From Rhodococcoides trifolii (GTDB lineage Bacteria; Actinomycetota; Actinomycetes; Mycobacteriales; Mycobacteriaceae), in contig NZ_BMCU01000003.1 in the NCBI RefSeq assembly GCF_014635345.1, positions 682,001 through 746,000 of the forward strand: a stretch of 64,000 nt of DNA. Direction: 5' to 3'. The notes beneath the pieces were generated by a model. That model did not search any database. It was not told where the DNA came from and saw nothing but the letters and a program-made list of their open reading frames with translations. A program made the position numbers and the translations under genes. Below, one piece after another: positions 34,524 through 43,269 of this stretch (positions within the stretch are counted from its first letter, which is position 1; each line of letters begins with the position of its first letter).

Positions 34524-35746
34524 CCACTTCGACACCGACGTTTCCCATCGACTTCTCCGATCCCGAGTTCTTGACCGGTGACCGGACAGAGTCCTATCGC
34601 CGCCTCCGCCATATGGGAACCATTCCGTGGCCCCACCAGGAATCGACCTGGGTCGTCAGCCGGCACGAGGACATACGGGATATCGTTCGCCTCACGAGCA
34701 CCCGAGTTCAGCCCGAGGGGACGACAGCGCCGCCCTGGATGGACGCAGGACCCGCACGCGATCGATTGCGCGCCAACCTGGTTCAGGTCGACGAGCCCGA
34801 TCACAGCAGGCTGCGCAACGTGGTGGGTCCGCTTTTCATCCCACGCCGCGTCGCGCAGTTCCGCGAGATTGCCGCGGAGTCGGTAGCTCGGGCGCTGACG
34901 CGAGTACCGGACGGACACGCGATCGACGCGGTACACGAGCTCGCAGTCGACATCCCGAGAGGAGTCATCTGCCACTTTCTTGGCATCCCCGAGGACGATT
35001 GGGGACGCCTCACCGAGAACCAGCACGAGTTCCTACAGATCTTCTCCCCCGTTCCACTCGACGACCAGGGCAAGAAGTCGCTCGACGCGATAACACGTTT
35101 CTACCTCGACTACTTCGAGGAGTTTCTCGACAGCCGACCCACCGAGCAGCACAGTCCGTACGTCCGACTCCTGCTCGAGGCTCAGGCCCGCGGCGACCTG
35201 TCTCGGACCGAGGTGTTGTCGCTTACCCACACCATTCTCGACGCCGGATACGAGACCACCCGCACGTCCATCTCCAACATTGTCGAGATTCTGGCGACGC
35301 ACCCGGGGGTTTTCGACGCACTCGAAGCCGATCCGAGCCTTGCTGATTCGGCAACCGAGGAGTTCCTGCGGTTTCGAACACCGCTGCACGTGCGGGAGCG
35401 GTATCTCACCGAGCCGTTCACCACGTCGGACGGCATCGAACTTCCCGTGGGCGCACACGTGATCCTCATGCTGGCAGCGGCGAACCGCGACGAGGCGGCA
35501 TTCGACAATCCGGACTCGATCGACCTCGGCCGTCACAACGCAGGTCAGCATCAGGCGTTCGGCGGCGGACTGCACCACTGCCTGGGGGCACCCATCGCGC
35601 GCATTCAGATCCAGGAAACCTTGAAGGGCCTGGCGTCGCACTTCGACCGGATCGAGCAGGTGGAGCCAGGAGTTCGATTCCCGGACCTGATCTTTCCGGC
35701 ACTGACCTCCCTACCAGTCGTGATGCGACGTTCCGGAGTGTCATGA
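34520..35746 (+). CDS. Cytochrome P450
   Basis: Soluble bacterial P450, 408 residues. The haem ligand is Cys354 in AFGGGLHHCLGAP, the I-helix oxygen-activating motif is AGYETT (242-247), the K-helix pair is Glu281 and Arg284 (EFLR) and DEPDHSRLRN (91-100) is the C-helix region. The unusual Tyr in AGYETT replaces the more common His, Gln or Ile. Its start and stop overlap the genes on both sides (ATGA), and the next gene is its probable redox partner, giving a two-protein hydroxylase. The substrate is likely processed by the upstream cupin protein and amidohydrolase; identity unknown. Confidence 0.92.
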   Translation: MTTSTPTFPIDFSDPEFLTGDRTESYRRLRHMGTIPWPHQESTWVVSRHEDIRDIVRLTSTRVQPEGTTAPPWMDAGPARDRLRANLVQVDEPDHSRLRNVVGPLFIPRRVAQFREIAAESVARALTRVPDGHAIDAVHELAVDIPRGVICHFLGIPEDDWGRLTENQHEFLQIFSPVPLDDQGKKSLDAITRFYLDYFEEFLDSRPTEQHSPYVRLLLEAQARGDLSRTEVLSLTHTILDAGYETTRTSISNIVEILATHPGVFDALEADPSLADSATEEFLRFRTPLHVRERYLTEPFTTSDGIELPVGAHVILMLAAANRDEAAFDNPDSIDLGRHNAGQHQAFGGGLHHCLGAPIARIQIQETLKGLASHFDRIEQVEPGVRFPDLIFPALTSLPVVMRRSGVS

Positions 35747-36684
35747 CGACAACCCCTGACCTGTATGTGACTGTCACGAACAAGCAGTACATGGCCGACG
35801 GTGTCGTACTGCTGGAACTGTCGGGTGCGGGAGCCGACTTGCCGACGTGGGACGCCGGCGCCCACATCGATCTGTTCATCGGTCCGTTCGTGCGCTCGTA
35901 CTCCCTCTGCGGCAGTACTGGTGGCCACGGTGGGTACCAGGTAGCAGTCCTGAACGAACCGAGCGGTCGAGGAGGCTCGGCATACGTTCACGACAGGCTT
36001 CAGGTCGGTCATCAGGTCGGTATTTCTCTTCCTCGCAACCACTTCGAGCTCGTCGACGCCGATCGCTACGTCTTCGTCTCGGGCGGGATCGGCATCACGC
36101 CCATCGTCCCGATGATCGCAGCAGCGAACGATCGGGGCGCAACGTGGGAACTGCACTACGGTGGGCGATCTCGAGCATCGATGGCGTTCGTCGACCAGCT
36201 CGCAGATCATGAGAGCAGGGTGACGTTGTACCCGGAGGATCAAGTCGGCCGAATCCCCCTGTCCGAGTTGCTGACCGACGTCCGGCCGGCCACCAAGATA
36301 TTTGCTTGCGGTCCCCCGCCTCTGCTCGATGCAGTTGCCGCCGCGACAGCACACTGGCCTGCGCAGTCCCTGCACGTGGAACGGTTCGTGCCCAAGGAGT
36401 TCGGCACCGTGGCGAACCGTGAATTCGAGGTCCACCTCGAGCGCCGAGGCACCACCCATCGGATACCGGCACACCGCAGCATTCTCGACGTCCTGGACGA
36501 CGCCGGTGTCGCTGTACCGACGTCGTGTCGAGTGGGAACGTGCGGGACGTGTGAAGTCACCGTTCTCGCGGGCGTTCCCGACCATCGCGACTCGGTATTG
36601 ACCACCGAGGAACAGGCAGACGGGAAGTACGTCATGTTGTGCGTCTCGCGCGCAGTGACAGCGACGCTGACCCTCGACCTCTGA
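35743..36684 (+). CDS. Phthalate-oxygenase-type reductase (FMN/FAD, NAD, 2Fe-2S)
   Basis: Oxygenase reductase, 313 residues, in the order flavin domain (1-105), NAD domain (106-215), plant-type ferredoxin (225-313). The flavin motif RSYSLCG is at 51-57, the nucleotide motif SGGIGITP at 113-120, CGPPPLL at about 189, and the 2Fe-2S cysteines are Cys262, Cys267, Cys270 and Cys300. This is the VanB/phthalate dioxygenase reductase layout. It overlaps the P450 gene by four bases, so it most likely supplies that P450 with electrons from NADH directly, a split version of the fused P450RhF arrangement. Confidence 0.9.
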   Translation: MTTTPDLYVTVTNKQYMADGVVLLELSGAGADLPTWDAGAHIDLFIGPFVRSYSLCGSTGGHGGYQVAVLNEPSGRGGSAYVHDRLQVGHQVGISLPRNHFELVDADRYVFVSGGIGITPIVPMIAAANDRGATWELHYGGRSRASMAFVDQLADHESRVTLYPEDQVGRIPLSELLTDVRPATKIFACGPPPLLDAVAAATAHWPAQSLHVERFVPKEFGTVANREFEVHLERRGTTHRIPAHRSILDVLDDAGVAVPTSCRVGTCGTCEVTVLAGVPDHRDSVLTTEEQADGKYVMLCVSRAVTATLTLDL

Positions 36685-36700
36685 CGAAGCACGAATGACG

Positions 36701-36722
36701 TGCTAACTTTATTTTGTTAGCA
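36701..36722. promoter_or_regulatory. Operator-like inverted repeat upstream of amidase gene
   Basis: TGCTAAC-N8-GTTAGCA is a perfect 7+8+7 inverted repeat with an A/T-only spacer (TTTATTTT) that can itself serve as a -10 region (TATTTT, 36710-36715). A repressor bound here would cover the promoter. It lies 46 bases before the amidase start and 17 after the reductase stop. The TetR encoded at 38324 just after the amidase is the natural candidate to bind it (inference). Confidence 0.55.
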
Positions 36723-36767
36723 GGTTGGCTCGATCGGTGGTCGACCCCGTCACTCGGAAGGATCACC

Positions 36768-38264
36768 ATGCCCGTACCCGCACCCACCGCGACCGAAATC
36801 AGCCAGCTGGCTGGGGAACTCGGCTACACCGCAGTGTCCGACAGCGCGGACGAGTACACCGAGATGATCGCAGGCATGCTGGGGATCTACGACGCCCTCG
36901 ACGCCATCCCGGAGCCGAAACCTCTGCCGGACCGCGAGCCGGTCTCGTACTACGTACCCACTCGGGAAGAAGACCCGAACCACGCATGGGAAGTGCGCGC
37001 GTCGATCGCTGGGTCTTCGACAGGGCCGCTCGCCGGCGTGCGAGTCGGGGTGAAGGACAGCATCATGGTCGCCGGTCTGCCGATGACCAACGGAACAGAC
37101 GTCCTTTCCGGGTACCGACCGGCGCACGATGCAACGGTGGTGAGTCGTGTGCTCGAGGCCGGTGCAGAAATCGTGGGCAAGACTACGAACGAGTATTTCT
37201 GCATGTCCGGTGGCAGTCACACCGCATCGAGCGGTGTCGTGCACAACCCGCACCGCAAAGGCCATTCTGCGGGTGGGTCATCCAGCGGGAGCGCCGTCGC
37301 GCTGGTGACCGGCGATGCCGACATGACACTCGGCGCAGATCAAGCGGGATCGATCAGGATGCCCGCGTCCTGGTCGGGCGTCGTCGGCTTGAAGCCCACC
37401 TACGGTCTGGTGCCGTACACCGGGATCGCCGCTCTGGATGGGTATTTCGACCATGTCGGTCCGATGACCCGAACCGTGTACGACAACGCTCGACTTCTCA
37501 CCGTTCTCGCGGGATCGGACGGAATCGACCCACGACAACGGGACATCCGTTCAGGTGATTACCTCAGGACCCTCGATTCGGGGGTTCGCGGACTGCGAGT
37601 CGGGATCCTGACGGAAGGGTTCGGCAGCCAGAACGCGGACGCCGCCGTCGACCGCACCGTGCGAGCCGCGGCCGAATCTCTGCGGGGCCTCGGGGCCTCC
37701 GTCGAGGACGTCTCGGTGCCCATGCATTCTCTCGGCGCGGCTCTCTGGACGGCGATCGCGATCGAGGGGATGGCCGAGACCGTGCTCCGCAATCAGGGCT
37801 TCGGGTTCGGTCGAGCCGACTACTACCCGGTCGACATGATGGAACACCTGCTCGGGCAGCGCGACAACGTGGGCGGGCGCCCAGCCAACGTGGTGCTCTT
37901 CACTCTGGTGGGCCGTTACGTCGACCAGAAGCAAGGGCGACTCAACTACGCCAAGGCAGTGAATCGCGCCCGTACACTCCGTGCTGCTTACGACGGCGCA
38001 CTGCAACGGTTCGACGTACTTCTCACGCCCACGACACCGCAAACCGCGCAACCACTTCCCGACCCGGCCGCGAGCGCAGGCACCTCGATCCAGGCGGCAA
38101 TCGAGATGTCCGCCAACACGACTCCGTTCAACATCACCCACCACCCGGCACTGAGCGTCCCGTGCGGCAGAGTCGACGGGCTACCCGTGGGAATGCAGCT
38201 GATCGGTCGCCATTTCGACGAGGCGACCCTCTACCGCGTCGGTCGAGCCCTCGAAGTCGGGTGA
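36768..38264 (+). CDS. Amidase signature family enzyme
   Basis: Amidase-signature hydrolase, 498 residues. The Ser-Ser-Lys triad can be placed at Lys96 (GVKDSIM), Ser171 (SAGGSSSGSA) and Ser195 (QAGSIRMPA, where most amidases have GGSIR). SGVVGLKPTYGLVPYTG follows. Enzymes of this length hydrolyse aliphatic or aryl amides or act as GatA-like or lactam hydrolases; there is no gatB or gatC here, so a catabolic amidase is favoured. The ATG has GGAAGG eight bases ahead. The gene has its own operator-like palindrome, unlike the preceding coupled genes. Confidence 0.9.
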   Translation: MPVPAPTATEISQLAGELGYTAVSDSADEYTEMIAGMLGIYDALDAIPEPKPLPDREPVSYYVPTREEDPNHAWEVRASIAGSSTGPLAGVRVGVKDSIMVAGLPMTNGTDVLSGYRPAHDATVVSRVLEAGAEIVGKTTNEYFCMSGGSHTASSGVVHNPHRKGHSAGGSSSGSAVALVTGDADMTLGADQAGSIRMPASWSGVVGLKPTYGLVPYTGIAALDGYFDHVGPMTRTVYDNARLLTVLAGSDGIDPRQRDIRSGDYLRTLDSGVRGLRVGILTEGFGSQNADAAVDRTVRAAAESLRGLGASVEDVSVPMHSLGAALWTAIAIEGMAETVLRNQGFGFGRADYYPVDMMEHLLGQRDNVGGRPANVVLFTLVGRYVDQKQGRLNYAKAVNRARTLRAAYDGALQRFDVLLTPTTPQTAQPLPDPAASAGTSIQAAIEMSANTTPFNITHHPALSVPCGRVDGLPVGMQLIGRHFDEATLYRVGRALEVG

Positions 38265-38323
38265 CCGGGAGTCGCCGGACACAGCACGAGAGGGCTCGCG
38301 GCTGCGCAGTTTAGGATCGACGG

Positions 38324-39007
38324 ATGGCGAAGTCGGAAGAGATGCGCCTGCGCATTCTGGACGTTGCACTACGTTTACTGAGCGACGGCGGACGAGAAGC
38401 CGTGTCGACTCGGGCGGTCACGTCAGCTCTGCACATTCAAGCCCCGACGATCTACCGCATTTTCGGAGACAAACAGGGTCTACTCGATGCCGTTGCCCTG
38501 CATGGCTTTACGACACACTTGGGGACGTGGACGGGATGGGTGCCGGGCGCCGACCCCATCGAGACAATCCGAAGCGGATGGGACATGCACATCGAGTGGG
38601 GCGTGGCGAACCCTCACGTTTATTCGATCGCCTACGCCGGGCCGCACCCGGGACGGTCCTCTCCCGCCGCAGACGCCATCGACGCGATCCTGCGCACGCT
38701 GATCGAACACGCGGCTGCCGCAGGCCACCTGGCGGTTCCGATCTCGGACGCCGTGAAGATGCTGCGCGCGATCGGAACAGGAGTGGTCTTCACGCTCGTC
38801 GCGATGCCGGCCGCCGCACGCGACATACGCCTGTCCGAGCGTGGCCGAGAGGCCGCACTGTCGGCGATCCTCACCGACGCGGCCATCGAACCGGCCGTGA
38901 CACGGTCCGGCGCGGCGATGCAGCTCAAGATGAGTCTGGCAGAGTCGAACAGCCTGTCTCACAACGAGCGAGCCCTGCTCGGCGACTGGTTGGACCGCCT
39001 GAGCTGA
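38324..39007 (+). CDS. TetR family regulator
   Basis: TetR-type regulator, 227 residues. The DNA-binding domain reads ILDVALRLLSDGGREAVSTR, SALHIQAPTIYRIFGDKQGLLDAV; the C-terminal domain is helical and includes a TetR_C-like AAAGHLAVPISDAVKML. A TAGGAT -10 box ends six bases before the ATG, so the mRNA is probably leaderless and the gene separately transcribed. It follows the amidase by 59 bases; the inverted repeat at 36701-36722 is its likely target. The effector is probably the amide substrate or product (inference). Confidence 0.88.
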   Translation: MAKSEEMRLRILDVALRLLSDGGREAVSTRAVTSALHIQAPTIYRIFGDKQGLLDAVALHGFTTHLGTWTGWVPGADPIETIRSGWDMHIEWGVANPHVYSIAYAGPHPGRSSPAADAIDAILRTLIEHAAAAGHLAVPISDAVKMLRAIGTGVVFTLVAMPAAARDIRLSERGREAALSAILTDAAIEPAVTRSGAAMQLKMSLAESNSLSHNERALLGDWLDRLS

Positions 39008-39041
39008 GAGAGCATCAGCAGGCTGTTTCGGTGAACACTTG

Positions 39042-39053
39042 TACACTTGGCGC
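39042..39053 (+). promoter_or_regulatory. -10 element of a leaderless promoter (alpha/beta hydrolase gene)
   Basis: TACACT (39042-39047) ends six bases before the GTG at 39054. No ribosome-binding site precedes the codon, so translation should begin on a leaderless mRNA and the GTG is the real start rather than the TTG at 39039. Confidence 0.5.
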
Positions 39054-40331
39054 GTGGGGAGAAGTCGACGAACACAAGAACTGGGCGAACTCGGGGAACT
39101 CGCATTGGCCGAGTTGGCGTCGGCCGCGGGTGGGGTACGCGCGGTGCACTCCGCGATCGCGCGACGTACTTTCGCAGCTGTGCGGCTCGGTGTCGGACCT
39201 GCCGTGACGCCGACTCAGCTCACGCACGACGCGATCGCCGCCGGAACCTACGCCACCATCGCCGCCGCCTGCATCGGCGCGAGCAAAGCCGTCGGCGCCC
39301 TGACCCGCTCGGACGAGACAGACTTCGGCGACACGTCGGACGGCGACGACGATCGACCGTCGCCCTCGCAGACCGCCCGCGGTGCTCAGACCATCGCGAT
39401 CCTGCACGGACTGATCGGCGACGACATGGAACGCACCGGCCGGACCTTGACGTTCCCGATGTCGATCCGCGTCGACGGACGCGCGGTGCCCGTGAAGTAC
39501 CGCGCTCTGGCTGCCGCCTTCCCGAACGCGGGCGCCCACCTCGTGCTGTTCCTGCACGGCCTCTTCGAGACCGAGTCCGCATGGCGACTCGGTGGGCGAC
39601 CGACCTACGGTGAACGGTTGGGCTCGGATGCCGGAACCACCGCAGTCTTCCTGCGCTACAACACTGGTCGGCGTATCGCGACGAACGGCGCCGACTTGTC
39701 CACCCTGATCGAGCAATTGGTGATGGCGTGGCCGGTCGGGGTCAAGCGGATCACGCTCGTCGGGCATTCGATGGGCGGCCTGGTCTCGCGCAGTGCAGCG
39801 CACCAAGCCGCCGAAAGCGACCGCAGATGGGTCGACCTGATGACCGACGTGTTCACCTTGGGGACACCGCATCTGGGTGCGCCGATTGCACACGGCGTTC
39901 ACGTCGCCGCAGCGGCGCTGGCGGTGGCACCGGAGACGCGGCCGTTCGCACGGTTGCTGGCGCGTCGGAGCGCGGGGGTTCGCGACCTGGTCCACGGTTC
40001 GATCACTCACGAAGACGGGCACGCGAGAGACCTCGACGGGTTCGATGTCGGTGCGCCCAGCGACATCTCGGTTCCGGAGACGGTACGGCACTATCACGCG
40101 TCCGCTGTCGTCACCGCGAGCCCGCAGAACCCGGTCGGAGTGTTCGTAGGCGACGGCCTGGTGCGCACCCTCAGCGCCGGCGGCCGAAACAAGCTGCGCA
40201 ACATCGGGTTACGACCGGACGACGGTCTGGCGATCAACAGCGCTCACCACTTCACCCTCCTCAACGACGAGCGGGTGTACTCGTGGATGCGGGATGCCCT
40301 GCTCGCAGACGGCCGGAGTTCCGAGTCCTGA
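39054..40331 (+). CDS. Alpha/beta hydrolase, lipase/esterase-like
   Basis: Serine hydrolase of about 425 residues. The catalytic core starts near residue 160 with LVLFLHGLFETESAW (oxyanion HG), the nucleophile elbow GHSMGG is near residue 240, and TLGTPHLGAPIAHG resembles the PGAP1/lipase group. A late His in NSAHHFTLLNDERVY could complete the triad. The 150-residue N-terminal part is Ala-rich and helical with a short acidic linker (SDETDFGDTSDGDDD) and no signal peptide. It is monocistronic. Actinobacterial proteins of this sort are annotated as triacylglycerol lipases or esterases; the substrate is unknown. Confidence 0.82.
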   Translation: MGRSRRTQELGELGELALAELASAAGGVRAVHSAIARRTFAAVRLGVGPAVTPTQLTHDAIAAGTYATIAAACIGASKAVGALTRSDETDFGDTSDGDDDRPSPSQTARGAQTIAILHGLIGDDMERTGRTLTFPMSIRVDGRAVPVKYRALAAAFPNAGAHLVLFLHGLFETESAWRLGGRPTYGERLGSDAGTTAVFLRYNTGRRIATNGADLSTLIEQLVMAWPVGVKRITLVGHSMGGLVSRSAAHQAAESDRRWVDLMTDVFTLGTPHLGAPIAHGVHVAAAALAVAPETRPFARLLARRSAGVRDLVHGSITHEDGHARDLDGFDVGAPSDISVPETVRHYHASAVVTASPQNPVGVFVGDGLVRTLSAGGRNKLRNIGLRPDDGLAINSAHHFTLLNDERVYSWMRDALLADGRSSES

Positions 40332-40355
40332 TCGAGAAAAACCGAGTGCACCAGT

Positions 40356-42788
40356 TCAGGATCGGAGCCGCCGGGCCAGATACGGTCCCGTGATGCTGTC
40401 CGGGGACGCCGCCACTTCGGCGGGTGTCCCGGTCGCGATCACGGTGCCACCGTTGTCGCCGCCGCCGGGGCCGAGGTCGATGACCCAGTCGGCTGAGGCC
40501 ACGGCATCCAAATCGTGTTCCACCATCACCACGGTGTTGCCCGCGTCGACGAGCAAGTGCAGCTGGCGCATGAGCAGGGCGACGTCGGAGGGGTGCAGGC
40601 CGGCGGTCGGTTCGTCGAGTAGGTAGAGGGCAGTGCCGCGGCGGGTGCGCTGCAATTCGGTGGCGATCTTGATGCGCTGCGCTTCACCGCCACTGAGCTC
40701 GGTGGCTGGTTGGCCGAGCCGAAGGTAGCCGAGCCCGATATCGCGCAAGGTCTCCAGACTCCGGGAAGCTCCCGCGATGTCCGCGAAGAATACCGCTGCC
40801 TCGTCCACCGACATGTTCAACACCTCGGCAATGGTTCTGTCGCGCCAGGTGATTTCGAGTGTTTCCGGGGTGTACCGGGCACCGTGGCAGGTGGGGCAGG
40901 GGCCATAGGTGCCGGGGAGGAACAAGAGTTCGACCTCGACGAAACCGTCACCCTGGCACGTGGGGCATCGTCCGTCGGCGACGTTGAAGGAGAATCGTCC
41001 GGGTGCCCATCCGCGGGCCTTGGCCTCATCGGTTGCGGCAAACAGTTTGCGAACGATGTCGAACATTCCGACGTAGGTGGCCAGTGTCGATCGCGGGGTG
41101 CGGCCGATGGGGCGTTGATCCACCCGGACCAGTCGGGTGAACATCTCGATCCCGGAGACGTCGGCCACGTCGACCTCGATCTCAGCGTCGTCATCCTCGT
41201 CTGCCGCGGTCTCGAGTCGGTGGCGTGCCACTTCGAACAAGACCTGGCTGACGAGCGTCGACTTCCCGGAACCCGACACACCCGTCACCGCCGTCAACAC
41301 GGCGTGTGGGAACTCCGCCGTCAACTCCCGCAGGTTGTGCCGAGTGACCCCGGTCAGAGTGAGCCAGCCTTGGGTGGGACGCGCCTCGCGGTGCAGGGAT
41401 TCCGCCCTCCCGAACAGGTGTGTGCTGGTGATCGATTCCTCGATCTCCTCCAGGCCGGCGACCGGCCCGCTATAGAGGACCCGTCCGCCGCCCTCCCCCG
41501 CCGCGGGGCCGATATCGACCACCCAGTCGGCTCGCCGGACGACGTCCATGTCGTGCTCGACGACGAACAAGGAATTGCCCGACGCCTTCAGCTGGTCCAG
41601 GACGTCGAGGAGCGGCTCGGCGTCGGCGGGATGCAAGCCCGCAGAGGGTTCGTCCAACACGTACACCACCCCGAACAGTCCGGAACGTAGCTGCGTGGCA
41701 ATCCGTAACCGCTGTGTCTCGCCGGGCGACAGCGTCGTCGAGCTGCGCCCGAGGGCCAAGTATCCCAAACCCAACTCGAGCAGCACATCGATCCTGGCCA
41801 ATAGGTCGGCGGTGATACGAACCGCCACCTCCGTGGTCTCCACCGACTCATTTGCGATGGGGCGCAACACTTCCGCGAGCTCGATCAGCGAAAGCGCGTT
41901 GATCTCCGCGATCGAGTGCCCGGCAACAGTGACGTCCAGCGCGTCGGCGCGCAGCCCGGTGCCGGAGCACGTCGGGCAGCGGACGGTCTCGGTGAACGCC
42001 AAAGCGCGCTCCCGCATCCGCTCGCTGTTCGAGTCCGACAGAACATGCATGACGTGACTGCGTGCGCTCCAGAACTTGCCTTCGTAACTGTGGTCGACTC
42101 GGCCCTCTTCGGGTTCGATCCACACCTTGGGGTGCTCGTCGGTGAAGAGGAGCCACTCCCGGTCCTTCTTTTTCAGCGTGCGCCACGGCGCGTCGATGTC
42201 GATACCCATTCCGCTGACGATGCTGCGCAGGTTGGCGCCCTGCCAGGCACCGGGCCACGCCGCGATCGCTCCTTCGCGAATGCTCAGCGAGGGGTCGGGA
42301 ACCAGCAGTTCCGTCGTCACATCATGGAAGTCCCCGAGCCCGCCGCATCGTGGACAGGCACCGACAACAGTGTTGGGCGAGAACGCTTCTGCCGCAAGTA
42401 GGGACGCGCCGTCGGGATAAGCGCCGGCGCGCGAGAAGAGCATGCGCAGCAGGTTGGACATGGTGGTGATAGTGCCGACGCTCGAGCGTGAGCTGGGCCC
42501 GCCCCGACGTTGCTGCAGCGCGACGGCCGGAGGGAGGCCGGTGATCGACGCGACATGGGGTGCGCCCACTTGCTGAAGCAGTCGACGGGCATAGGGGGCC
42601 ACCGACTCGAAGTAGCGTCGTTGCGCTTCGGCGTACAGGGTGCTGAACGCCAGGGACGACTTTCCAGACCCCGACACGCCCGTGAACGCGACGAATGCGT
42701 TGCGGGGTATGTCGACATCGACGGCTGCCAGATTGTGCTCGGTGGCACCGCGCACTCGCACGTACCCGTCCCACGTTGGATCTGTCAC
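40356..42788 (-). CDS. Short UvrA-like ABC ATPase (UvrA2/DrrC-type)
   Basis: UvrA-family protein of 810 residues, about 130-150 shorter than standard UvrA (near 950). It has both ATPase halves: GVSGSGKSS near residue 37 and GVSGSGKST near residue 500, signatures LSPGETQRLRIA and LSGGEAQRIKIA, and Walker B VYVLDEPSAG and LYLLDEPTAG. Zinc-binding CPRCGG, CPTCSG, CPTCQGDG and CPTCHGA pairs are present. The shortening suggests loss of the UvrB-binding or part of the insertion domain, as in UvrA2 and drug-resistance DrrC proteins. A TAGTCT -10 box ends six bases before the GTG start. A role in drug or DNA-damage tolerance is inference. Confidence 0.88.
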   Translation of the reverse strand: MTDPTWDGYVRVRGATEHNLAAVDVDIPRNAFVAFTGVSGSGKSSLAFSTLYAEAQRRYFESVAPYARRLLQQVGAPHVASITGLPPAVALQQRRGGPSSRSSVGTITTMSNLLRMLFSRAGAYPDGASLLAAEAFSPNTVVGACPRCGGLGDFHDVTTELLVPDPSLSIREGAIAAWPGAWQGANLRSIVSGMGIDIDAPWRTLKKKDREWLLFTDEHPKVWIEPEEGRVDHSYEGKFWSARSHVMHVLSDSNSERMRERALAFTETVRCPTCSGTGLRADALDVTVAGHSIAEINALSLIELAEVLRPIANESVETTEVAVRITADLLARIDVLLELGLGYLALGRSSTTLSPGETQRLRIATQLRSGLFGVVYVLDEPSAGLHPADAEPLLDVLDQLKASGNSLFVVEHDMDVVRRADWVVDIGPAAGEGGGRVLYSGPVAGLEEIEESITSTHLFGRAESLHREARPTQGWLTLTGVTRHNLRELTAEFPHAVLTAVTGVSGSGKSTLVSQVLFEVARHRLETAADEDDDAEIEVDVADVSGIEMFTRLVRVDQRPIGRTPRSTLATYVGMFDIVRKLFAATDEAKARGWAPGRFSFNVADGRCPTCQGDGFVEVELLFLPGTYGPCPTCHGARYTPETLEITWRDRTIAEVLNMSVDEAAVFFADIAGASRSLETLRDIGLGYLRLGQPATELSGGEAQRIKIATELQRTRRGTALYLLDEPTAGLHPSDVALLMRQLHLLVDAGNTVVMVEHDLDAVASADWVIDLGPGGGDNGGTVIATGTPAEVAASPDSITGPYLARRLRS

Positions 42789-42884
42789 CGCTCGAGACTA
42801 GTGGCAGTCCTCGGCCCGAGTGATCGGAAGCGGCGAGATGCGGGGCAGGCGAAGACTAGGCGTTCGAGCGGAAACCACCGCCGG

Positions 42885-43112
42885 TTACGGCTTCGTCTGA
42901 CCGGTGTCCGCGCCCGGGTGACGATGATCCGGTGGTGCGATGCCATGCTCGCGCGGCGCCCCCATGAACGCAGATCCGCCTACGGCGCTGTCGATTCCGT
43001 GGAACCGCCCGCGTCGCATGCGGCCGCGAAGTGAGCGCGCAATGATGACGAACCCGGCGAGAACAACGGCGAAGCCGACGAGAGCAAGTGCGAGCGCCAC
43101 AACGGTGTTCAT
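42885..43112 (-). CDS. Small single-helix membrane protein
   Basis: A 75-residue protein with an N-terminal membrane helix (VVALALALVGFAVVLAGFVI), a very basic stretch (SLRGRMRRGRFHG) and a polar, Pro/His-rich C-terminal tail. The ATG at 43112 is preceded by GGAAGGTGG, a strong ribosome-binding site, which is the main evidence for it. The positive-inside rule puts the tail in the cytoplasm. No family recognised. The upstream 43113-43269 holds no gene. Confidence 0.6.
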   Translation of the reverse strand: MNTVVALALALVGFAVVLAGFVIIARSLRGRMRRGRFHGIDSAVGGSAFMGAPREHGIAPPDHRHPGADTGQTKP

Positions 43113-43269
43113 GCCCACCTTCCTATGCTGCATCGAACGAAGTCTTTGGGTTCGAGGCTACTGAGCTCGGGACGCGGGCGGGAGCTCAGCGATTTCATGG
43201 TTCTGTTGACCGACACCCGTTTCGCGTCGGACATCGCCGAACGGGCATGCACGTCGCTTCCGTCGGGTC

